From Phoronis australis (lineage: Eukaryota > Phoronida > Phoronidae), in assembly GCA_002633005.1 (NCBI GenBank), contig NMRA01000151.1:1-64000 (forward strand): DNA of 64,000 nucleotides, in the 5' to 3' direction. The notes under the pieces were generated by a model, which had not been told where the DNA came from, made no database searches, and worked only from the letters and a program-made list of their open reading frames with translations. The position numbers and the translations under genes are program-made. Below, one piece after another: positions 36,901 through 48,900 of the stretch. Within the stretch, counting starts at the first letter, position 1. Every line of letters begins with the position of its first letter.

Positions 36901-39900
36901 GGTGCGTTTAAAAAATTGTTATGGCTAGGAATAAAAAATAAAGACACAGTTTTATGCAATACTTATTATATACACCCTTGGTTTCTGACAATAGTAATTA
37001 TTTTATTTTATGTGAAACTGTAGAGCAGTCACCATATATTTTTGAAAAACAGGGATAATATGTTTGACCCAATCTGGAGTACTTAATTATTCATATTTCA
37101 ACATTTGTTCCAGGTTCAGTGACATTTTAAGGCCACTTCAAGCTGTATCATAGACAAGCTTTGTTACTCCGTTCTCTTCCCACAGCACTTCCACATAACA
37201 GCAGTGCTGCATGGCACAATGTGCAAGTCAGTGGCCCTGGAGAAATGTGAATCGCAGTACTAAGTTACCATAAGACCATGTGCCAGTGAACTGTCTGTGT
37301 ATTCAGACGAACTATATCTGACTGCTACACAAGTAAGCTTTGTTGGTGAGGATGCCCTTTCATAGGCAATGAGTCATGTGTGGACAATAGCTTATTTCCT
37401 TTCCTGGAAGAAACATGAGGGACTGAAGCTAAAGAAGACCTAGTGACACTCTGGTCTAGTTCAGGGTGTGATTTTGGGCTCAAAACGATTCAAGTGATAT
37501 GCTGCTGTGTTTACCTTCAAGGGTCTAATTGTGGATGTTATTGAGGCTGAATGAGGTTACATGAAAAAAGCCACGTGTTGAAACTGGACCTTTTTTACAA
37601 GCGCTTCTATAGGCCATTGAAACTATATCCCAGTGAAATGAAAGCCAAAAGCTGAGTGACATTAAATTTTCCTTTCTGAAGAAAGGCTTTATACTATTGG
37701 TAAAAAATTTGGTACACATTATGGGGAAATGACATTCAGTGACTGCATAGATTGTCTTATTGTATGTTTTCAATTGTAGCTAGCTGGATAAGAATCTGCT
37801 ATGCACAAGATTCGAGAATAAACAATTATCAGTGTATTTAAAAACAAATGGCAAACTGAAAAAGCACAGAAACAACATTGCGACGGAGTCCATAATCAGG
37901 CATATCAAGTGCTGAATTTCTGAATTACGTTCAATTCTCTCAGGTTATTACTGAAGGATTGCTTTTCACTTTGTCTAAAGGTAAAATAGATGGTCGGGCG
38001 GTTGCTTTCAGTTGTTTTCTCTCACCTGTAACAGAATAGTCGGAGAAATATTAGCAAATTGTAAAAGAAAAGACAAGACAAAACTACTTTTGTAAGGCAG
38101 AACATACTTGACGTTTCATCTTCATGTTTATGTGTAGAAACTAAAAACCTTTGTACCCAAGTCCTATTTAATATTTGAATTAAAATATGTGAAACAGGCT
38201 ATAAGTGATTTAACAATGTGTATTTTTCATGACACTTAAAATGTGCTTCTGATCTCAACAAGGAAAATTCATTCTAGGCATCAATTTTTTCCAATGCAAT
38301 GTTACGACATTTACTGAATTAAGGCTTTTTCATGTTAATTCGATATATAAACTGATCTGGTAGTCCTGGGGGTGGGGTCCGCGATAAGATAAGGAAACTC
38401 ACTCATCCAGAGAATTTTATTGGAAACAGCATAGTTTTGAAGAAAAACTACTGTGAAAAAGTCATCCTTGACTTCTGTGCATCACGTACCATACACCTCT
38501 TATTTTGGGAGCACTCCCACCCAGGACAATATGAATATGTGCTGCTAGCCTACCCAGCATCGGGTGAGTTTCCTAAAAGAAACACTTAGTTCCACTCAAT
38601 AAACCTGTTATTTAGTGGGGTAACTGGTGGGGATAACATCACCGAATGATGTTGATAGAAACTGATTGCTAAAAACTTACCAAGTAATGTTGTGTGGTCT
38701 CCGAATGGAACTGCATAATCATAGAGCACACACAGGGCTTCAGCATCCACACACTTTTTGTCAATTAGTTGACCCCTTTGACCGCAATTGTCCACAAATA
38801 TAGTAACTCAAGGTCCTTTAGGAATTTGTGGCCACTTGTTGAAGACTTGCACCAAGGAAATCAGCAGTAATAAGGCTTAGCGCGGCGACATATTTTGATA
38901 ACAATTCCATCTTTTACCAGTTGTTTACATGCAGACAGCCACGCATGCGCAATTCAATCACCACTAGTACAGCAGCGACACCGCGAGGAGAATTCTCCGA
39001 ATAGCCCCATTTAGTCCATAACGTTTCATTAATCTGTTTTTCGGGATATTTCTAGACTGCGCCTTTAACGCATAAAAAATAAAAATGCATAAGTACATTG
39101 CAGCAGTGCGCTCCCCGTGCACATTTTTTAAAACACAATACTCTTCCAAAAATGCAAGACTATAGTCAACTTACAGCCAGTCAGGTAAAACATGACTCTT
39201 GTTCTTATTTCGATTGCCCTTCTGGTTTCTGTTTCACATGTTAAATCTTTACTTACACTATTAAGTCTGCTGGACACAGTTTTTGAAAAAGGGCACACTT
39301 TTTATCACCAGATGCGCCCAAAGGGCACAGGTTCAAACCTGGTCAGAAATAACCCTGTGAGATACAATGACATAAGTTTAATGTTAGTCCAAACTTCTCT
39401 CATCCAATGATAAACAACCCAAAATTTAATTTAAGATTAGTTCCAATCAGGTGCTATGACTCTGGATCAACCCATGACGAAATAGTCTATTCCTTACATA
39501 AAAAACTTACTGCTCTATTTGGTGTACTGCCAGCAGTGCCAAGCAATGTAGAACCACCCTGTAAAATAGGACAAAACACACCAATGGTTTAAAATCACAT
39601 GTTAGGTAATAACTTTTGATGGTATTCAATGTCAGATGACAAAACTAATAATAGTGGTGTCATACTCATTTTCACAAGTCAAGTTAAACTTTACTGGGAC
39701 CGAGTTTCGAACCCTTCGATGCAGTCCTTGTAGGTGACCAACTGTTGTTTTCACTAATGACACAGTCATCCAAGCACACCCACTGTGAAACTCCCTGTTG
39801 CTGCATGTTCATCATGCTCAGTTTACAACTAATGCATTTGACCTTGTAAAGATTGGTTTTAATACTTGTCAAACTACGTTAATTTCAACATTGATTTCCA

Positions 39901-42900
39901 CACCACTACATGACCCTTGGCCCATATTTACATGACCCCATAACTTATGCCAACACCTACACAGGCTATAAGACACTGCCAGGACAAGTTTAAAAATGCA
40001 TATCTACCTGTCCCGCATCTGATTCAATTTTCCGTTTCTTCCGAGGACCTATGGCATTTAGGGCCGTTAAATTGGCTTCCCTCTGTCGTACTTCCTCCAT
40101 CTCAGCTTGTTGTAACTGAAGCAAAGTAATTAGGTAATCAGTTGCCAGCTTAGCAACAAAGCCAGAGCAAAGACATCTGAGCAGTGTGTCAATGTAGAGT
40201 GTAGTGAAAGCCACACACGTATACTATGGATTCACACAGCATGCTATGCTAGCTGTGGTACTAAACTAGTTGTATTTCACCATGTCTAATGATAAATTTG
40301 TTAACTTTGTTACCAAAGAAATATAATAAGGTTGTGGGGAACCTCACTGGAAAAGCTCAATTAATAGTCAGTTACCAAAATAGGCGATATTGACTAGAGA
40401 AAGTAACTACAGGATTCTGAGAAAACGTTCCCAACCAGTCAATAGAATTATGCTAAATTAAGGTCGTGTAAGACTTTAGCAACAAATCTGTACATGAAGT
40501 CTAAAAAACTAAAGATTTAACTTAGTAAAAGTATACTGTAAACTCACAGATTAATGCCCATGTCCAGGTAATCACCCATCCCTGACTTCTGACAAATTTC
40601 GATGTAAGCACCCACTGTTCGGGTAATCACCTATCCCTCATTTGTCCCCCACAAGCCAATGATGACACCAATGTCATCATCATCGTCATCATAAGCATCA
40701 TCGTTATCATCAAACATTGACGATGAATCAATAAAGAAACAAAAGCTTGTACAACCGGGGTCAGTTGACAAGAAAGCCAGGAATGATCAGGCGATAATTT
40801 AAATAACTTGAGAACAGCGAGTTGTCAAGAAAAGCTGATATTCTTTATGTAGTGCTTAGCAAAATCTACACATAAAACAATTTTCATAAAGATCCGTCCA
40901 AAGGCCTCGAACTATTATTGTATAAATTTCATATTAATCTTTCATGCGGGTAGAGTACCCATGTTGTTCTTGAACCCCGAGATGTATAATTGCGCTGGAA
41001 TCTAAGAAACACACCAGTGTTGGTAAGCAGTAAACCTCGAATAACTCAACAACAGAAGGACAAAGCAAAAAAACAGATAAAGCAATCTAGATAACCCTTG
41101 ACGAGATCTATCTACATACCAAATTTCACCTGAATCCTTCAAAATTTGAGAAAAGGCCAACACAGCAACATCTTTTGTCAGCTTTTGTCTAAGCCAATAG
41201 GCCTCGAGCGCTAATGAGGTACATGGTGTGTATGAATATTATCATAATGTCAATCGGATGAAAAATGCAATTTGTAGAGTGCATATGAAAAAACGAAAAA
41301 TTTAGTTCTCCAAGTAACAAAAAGGTCACTAGGTGGCGCAACATAGGTCGAATACGCCTGAAACGCAACAGGTACCATTGTTTATGTGGCATTTAACTTA
41401 TTTGCTAAATTTAATGAACATACATCAAGGAAGTTTGAAGTAATCAAGGCAAACGTAAAAAACAAAATTGTCATTAGGAAGTAGTCAGATTTGTCTCAAA
41501 ATCCATCTCAATCTCTTCAATAGAAAACCATACTACAATGAGACAAACGCAAAAAACAAAACTACCACTACATGCATAACAGCAGTTGGACCCTTCGAAA
41601 AATTATTATCAACCATGCTCTTGTCAAAGGAACAAATTTGCCAATTTTCATAATGACCCTGAAAGTGGTTTGGCTGAAAGCAAAACGCACCCCAAAATTC
41701 AAGACGGGAAAACAGTTCAAATGGCCACTAGCTGGCACAGAATACATCGAATCCATTCCTTTTTGGCGCCGCCACTCATAATTTCGCCCAAATTGACCGC
41801 CACCCATATCAGAATCCTGACACGGAAAACTTTACAGCTACGCTAAAATCGCTAGTAAAAGTGAAAAAGCAATACATAACTTACAAGGTTACTGCCGATG
41901 TGGATTAAATGGGAAAAACAATAATTTAAAATTGGATTCTGAACTTCCTCTTGTTCATAACCATTTTATAGCCTCCCTTCCTCACTTTCACTTTGTGACC
42001 CGACCGACATTCGGTACTGCCTGGTTATCTGACAATGCTCAGCAATGCAATCGAATAGTCACTGACCAGGTGACGATATTGACATTAGTTTTCTAAAAAG
42101 GTGTAGTGCCAGCGAACACTGATGAAATGAGTGGAGAAACGGTAAATTTTATTCATTTCAATGCGTTCATGTTTACAAAAGAGGTCGTACAACAATGTAA
42201 ATTATATTCCACTAAAGAGTCAATAGTTTAATGAACCATATAAACCAGTCTAGTTTTCTCAGTAGTCATCTGGTATGCTGGCAAACACAGATCTAACTGA
42301 CTTACGTTGAACAGGAAGAAAAAGATTCACTATACAAGTTGGGTCATCAGGTCTAAACAGGTTCAGATATTTTTCATTTTATGTATGTGCCTAGACGCGG
42401 AGAAATAAAATTTTAACAAGTATTCTGCAGGGCTTGGAATGACCCATGACAAAAAAGCAGAAATTTTGACGGTCTTAAACGTGCGCGCACCCAGCCTTGA
42501 AAATGGGGGGTCTTGAATTTTTGTCGATGTAGACCTTTTGCCGACAAAACATCGGGAGGACTAAAAAAAGGGTACCACCTCCAGAGGCGTGCATCTGCGT
42601 CTTTTTAGCTCGTCCGTCCACTCCCACCTCCACACATTTTTGGGTGCGGAGTCGTAGTATTTGTCACCACAATTTACAATCTCACGAGACACCACTGAAG
42701 AAAACCACGCTATCCCAGGTGCCCCGGCAATGATGACAATTTACGTTCCTCCGAAACAATAAGAGCAACTTCCGCTTTTAGAGGTGAAAGTCGTCGGCAA
42801 CGCCGCGGTAAGAAAGAAATTTGCCGCGGAAATTTTAGATCAAATCCATTTTTTTTTTCGCGCGAATATAATAATATACGCGGACAGAACATTTGAAAAA

Positions 42901-45900
42901 AGCGGAATTCCACGTTTCCGCGAAAAATTCCAAGCCCTGATTTTGAAGCCCTGTACTGGCATGTCGGCTTCCTAACGCAACTTAAACTGGTGATTGTAAT
43001 ACGTTAGAATGATGCAAAACTCTTCATATCGCTGACAGGACACTCGTTCACCTGAGGGGAAAACTGCCATTGTCTTCTGAGATAGGAATTTTTGGGTGAG
43101 ACTCAAAAACAGTAAAAATGGTGTAAAATGTCAAATCCATTTAGTAATGGAAAGATTGTGCCCCGTTTCCTTAACAGATTCTTGGTTGTCAAATTTATCA
43201 AGGAACTCCAAAGATACAGAGGTAAAAGAAAAAAATAAAATGGCCACAAACATCCGTCAAAGGGTAGACAGCAGACACAGGATGATAGCAGAACTAGCCG
43301 ATATATACATATATGGGTAGACACATAAAAAGGAGAGACACTGACATGAAAATAGGTTGAAACCTAAAATAAACGAGTGATCATAATATTGTGACAGGGT
43401 TTTGGATCAGTTCTGTAACATACAGATTCAGTCCACGCACACCTCAATGATTTCAAAGAACTTGACATTTCATAAGTTCAAAACTGCTAATAATGGAATA
43501 TTACAAACCTCTTTGGCTTTTTGCTTTAACTTTAATTGTTCAGGGTCTTCATGTTTGGATCGACTCTGAAAAACAACACGTTTGAAAAGACACAATATAG
43601 AACTGGTTTAAAGATTATTTAGAAAAGTAACAAATAACTGTTCAATTATTTGAGAAAATAATGGCAGAGTCTGGTAAACATAAGACCACTCAGGTGGGCT
43701 CATTGCACTAAGCACCTGGAACCATTTTTATGCCATTGCTACATACTAGTTCATTTATTTGGTTTGAAATAGTTTTCACAATACTTATATTAGAACACTG
43801 TCTTCATTTCGTGTCTAAAGTATTGATTATCTTCCTTTATAGAACGTAATTATGACAAATCTTCACAAAGCAAACTTTTTACCCACACTGAACTTAAACC
43901 GCACAAACATCCCCCAGAGTACCACTCAGTGGAACCAACACTGACAAGCACATCCACCATGACCAAAACAGTGCAATCATATAATGATTAGGTAAACCTG
44001 ACCTACCCGCAGTATTCCCCAACACAGAAACAAGAGCAACGCAGAGCATTGAAATGCGCCCACAATTGCACCGTATACGGTATCCTTCTACGGTTGTTTA
44101 TTGGTACCATAAAGTGGCCAGTAGAGGGCATATATGTAGTATGTTGTACTTTGCAAAATGGAAAGGGATGGTCATTGTCTCCTCAATAGGCTAAGGGGCA
44201 AATATGAGTGATCTTCATAATGCAAGCACATCCTATACATCAGTTGCTTAAAGCACCACAGAAACATAGAATTAAAAACAAATTTACCAACATACGAGAT
44301 TAGCACAGCATTAGAATGTCAGAAACAAATTTCTACTTGGAACTTTTCCTTCATAGTCACGAAGTAACACAAAGTATACACCTGAAGACCTATGAAAATA
44401 CAGAGGTCAATGTAAAATACTNNNNNNNNNNNNNNNNNNNNNNNNNNNNNNNNNNNNNNNNNNNNNNNNNNNNNNNNNNNNNNNNNNNNNNNNNNNNNNN
44501 NNNNNNNNNNNNNNNNNNNNNNNNNNNNNNNNNNNNNNNNNNNNNNNNNNNNNNNNNNNNNNNNNNNNNNNNNNNNNNNNNNNNNNNNNNNNNNNNNNNN
44601 NNNNNNNNNNNNNNNNNNNNNNNNNNNNNNNNNNNNNNNNNNNNNNNNNNNNNNTGTTAACATCATATAAATATACTTATACAATTTCGTAAAGATCCTG
44701 CGAACGGCTTAGGAGATACAGCCATAGGCGAAAAAAAAAAAACTGCCACTAGGAGGCGCCACAGTAGTCGAAATCGTCGGAAAATCATCGTCAACCGTCT
44801 TCTACACAGTAAGCATATACATGCCAATTTTCACAATCATCCTTTGAGCGGTTTGGTTGATAGAGGGGTGGACGCACAAAAACAGACTCGAAAACACTAA
44901 AAATGGCCACTAGGTGGCGCAAACTATGTCGAATCCATCTGACAACGGCAGGATAGCGTCATCTCACTAATAGGTGCCTACATACCAAATTTCATGAAAA
45001 TCCGTTCAGGACTTTTGAAGATACAAAGGTAAGCGTAAAAAAACTAAAATTGCCACTAGGGGGCACACCGGTAGTCGGATCCGTCCGAAAGTTCGCACAT
45101 GCCGTCCCATTCATGAATGGAACATAAGTGCCAAATTTCATGAACATATGTCAAAGGGTTTTGAAGATAGAGCAGCGGACGCCGGACAGACGCCGCCCGT
45201 ACGGACGGACGGACGGAGATGACGGCATAATGCGTCCACATATAAATATGTAAACGCATAAAAATCTATATTTAACACTTTTACTGCCATGACCCAAAGA
45301 ATAAAATAGAGAGAAAACTGCTCACCCAGTGCACACAGGGCGCACTCTGTCCTTCATTCGCGATGTACAAACAATGAAGGTACACGTCCTGCCCCACCCT
45401 GGACATGTAATGAGAGGGGAGCTTACCTTTGCTGCTCTCAACAACATCTCCCTCTCCTGTTCCTGGTGCCTCTTCTTTTCAAGTTTGTCAAGCTCTTCCA
45501 AAAACTTCAACTGTGCCCGCACGTCTTCACTCACTTCAAATCTTGAGTCGCTCTACAGTCAAAGAACCACTCAAAAAGTCAAACACTCCATATACCAAGG
45601 TCGGGAATATAAAACCAAACAAATCAGAATAATTCCATTAGATTTCATTACCTGCTTAGCATAGGTCTCCCAAAATCTACTCAAACATTTCAAATAGGTA
45701 CATAAATAAAAATCTGACATTAAGACTGCCCATAATTTAAAGGCAAAATGAAAAATGAAAAATCAACAAAGCCTTTTTGACATGTCTTCCAACAATGTCA
45801 ACAAGTGTGTTAGTTGTAGTTTTCAAACATATCATGGGCTTTGGGCAACCTACTTTGTAAATCTCTAGTCTGTGTTCAGCTACTGTAGACAATCTCTCTG

Positions 45901-48900
45901 TTAGGTGTCGCAATCTTTCCTGAGTGGCATGTGAAATTAAGTTGATGACATCTTGTGGTACATCAGAGAGACCGTGCTTTTTTGCTGAAACAGAATAGAA
46001 CAAGTACTATTGGGAAAGTAGAGTGTACAAGCATTTGTCACAGGGTGACCACATTTCCTGCCGCAGACTAGGACTGCCACTCAGGGATGAAGGCACCCTT
46101 CCCCCCAGCTAAGTCACTGCCATTGTCTCAGGATGTGTGAATTGTTAAGACCATAATAATCTTAAATGGTAATGATTGATTTTGAAAAAAAAATTTGGTG
46201 AATCCAATTTTAAAAAGGTTATCTCTTGACAAAATAATTACATTGGTTTTCATTCAGAGTGCACCTTTGTTTTTCTGTTCAAGGCTCACAAATATCAGAT
46301 TCATTTTCAGGTCTGCAAAAGTTAATGAACTGATAATGCTGTTGTGACCTTGAACATGACATCAAGGTTACCAACTTCAGTAAACGCCTGGAGATGGTCC
46401 ACCTATATGTTGGTGTAAAATAAACACACAATCAAAAAATGTTACCTTCAGGAGATATCGCGCTAACAACATTGCCAAGTAAAAACTCACGCTAACAACA
46501 TTTCCAAGTAAAAACTATTTTCTCACTGTGATCTTGAAATCAAGGTCAAGTTTACTAAAATTGCATGGAGCCTGACGATGCTCCACCTACACCTTGGTAC
46601 AAAATGTGTATCAATCTAATTTCCTTCATGAGATATTGCACCAACATTTTCCAAGTAAAATCTTGACTTTCTCGCTGTGGCTCTGAAAATGAGGTCAGGT
46701 CACCAGAATCGACTGATGCCTGGAGATGCACCACCTACACTTTGGTACAGAATATGAAGAAAATCTAGTAAGCTTCCTTCTTGAGGTATCACATCAACAA
46801 CATTGTGTCACATATTGACCTACGCTCAGACACGCACTTGAACATACGTTTAAACAGAGGTTCATGAATATTATATCCCCCGTTTCCCACAAACACGTGA
46901 GGAGGACAAAGAGACATACAGGTCATGATTCAGGTGACTAAGTCAAGGGTTTTGTGATTGGTTCTCTACATCTTATTTTCAATCACGATTTTACAACTAG
47001 GGAAGTTAACACAAATTGCAGTTGGTTTCTCTTGCCGTCACAAAGTGGATATGTTATTGGTGCCAACACCAAAATCTGAATTATAGCTGAATATCTCGAG
47101 ATAAAAAACTATAAACAAAACTATTTTGAAAAAAGTTCCTAGTCGACTACAACTACTAGTGAGACACCACAATGTGGTCATAATCACCTCATTTAGCAAA
47201 TTTCATTTTCCTAAGTGAAAATCAGTGGTCTAGTATTCACATATGGAAATATACATTTATTATGATCATACTATAGATATCAAGATTTTAAACAGTGACG
47301 GCACATACCACTCACCTATAAATGATACCCTCTGCACCAGAGGGCCACTGTGCAAAAAACTCTCATCTTTGCACGACCTTGACTGTGAGCCAATGAAGTC
47401 CGCATTAGCCGTTGCTAGGATGTTACGGCTTTCTTCAGAAAGATTGACTCCGCCCATAGTTGCCACATCATTGATATCATCGTCATCCCTTGAAACAGGA
47501 TGTGACAGGCATTCTGAACAACTTGACAAGAACATAGTTACCATGCATCATAGTTCAAACCACATCAGTCACATTATTCCGCAGACTAACACGTATTTCT
47601 GTTTACCCTGTATAATATTTGTAGAGTGTATCAACTGTCTTATGTGCTTTAATACAGAGGAGCCTGCTTAATAACATATACCCTGGGTTTTGTCATAAAT
47701 TATTATAATACATGGGAAATTCCACTTAATAGCAGGTTCTGGCATGGTGATGATCTTAACCACTCTTACATGCTGATCATGCTATGTGGAAATTCTGAGA
47801 GTAAAGGCCTTTTCACACTAACATCGATGTGTCGATAATTCCCGGATTTGCGGTCAGAATGAACGGTAAATTGCCGTCCTGGATTGAAGTTAACAGCGCC
47901 AGTTAACTTCGCAGTAAACAGGTGGATTTAACAGTGAAGTGTCGACACAGAGGTGCAGTATGAACAGTCAACTTAAATCCCGCCGAAGTGTGCCACTGTT
48001 ATAGTTAACAATTAAAGAGCAATGATGCCCCTAATAGTTGCTAGTATTTTGTTCAAATAATCACCAATCGAATTAGAAATTTTTAGCACAATGTAAATGG
48101 TCCCATACTGTCACATTAAAAAAATCTTAGCGAGCACCCGATGCATCAGTGATTACTTTGATGACAACAGTATCACCTACAGTTTACTTCGATGTCCATT
48201 ATCTACCGAAGCCGGTATGAACGGTTCAGTTAACTTCGCAAGTTACGTCAGTGCTCCGCTCAGGTAAATTGAATTAAGTTTGTAAGATAGAAAACCGAAG
48301 ACAAGTTAATGAGTGGGTGAGAAACAATTTTGCTGATTTTTTAACTACAGTATCCCAGAATACGATAATAAATCGTGACATTACGTAGGTTATTTTACAT
48401 GGGTTCAATGGTAAATCTTTGGTATTTTTTTGACATTTCATAACTATTAACAAGTATATTCTATTATTCAGTGTGACATTAAGGTTATCTTAAACCTTAT
48501 TTAGTGGCCTCCTTTCCAACTTTTATATCAAAAAACTAAGCTTTGTCAACAAGTAGAAGTATATATTTTCTGAAAGAAAAAAGATCAGGAGATATAAAAA
48601 TGTGTTTTATATTGATGTGATATTATCGTTATTATGTTTACACCTTTTTAAGTAAATATTTCATTTTTAAGAAAGGTACGTTCATAGCAAAATAACCCTC
48701 GCTAGATTTTAGCAAAACCTTTTTTAAATGAAAACTTCACCAGTTACCTCAAAAAACACTCCTAGGAATTTTCGTCTTTTCGTTTGGTTTCTATGACAAA
48801 TCAACTCGCAAAACATAAAGTTAGTATTCTTGTAAAAAATAGCAGTCGTATTCGTCTGTTACATTACGCAAAAACTAGGCTTTTATATCACAAATCCTAA

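Larger units (their letters stand above)
39009..48894. repeat. segmental duplication or uncollapsed haplotype, copy 2
   Basis: This is the partner of 27492-36423. It continues without a break into unique intron sequence and TAF4 exon H on the right, so it is the copy physically linked to the upstream exons. It holds two insertions absent from copy 1 (near 42343-43358 and at 44031-45259) and lacks two that copy 1 has. Confidence 0.9.

Noticed and set aside
37186-37263. Plus-strand terminal exon after a strong CCCACAG acceptor
   Set aside because: Only 25 codons; the opposite strand is also open over the same bases and no partner exon was found, so the strand cannot be decided.
44031-45259. 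Helitron assignment for the hairpin repeat
   Set aside because: The 5' TC and 3' CTRR ends of canonical Helitrons are not present, so the class is left open.
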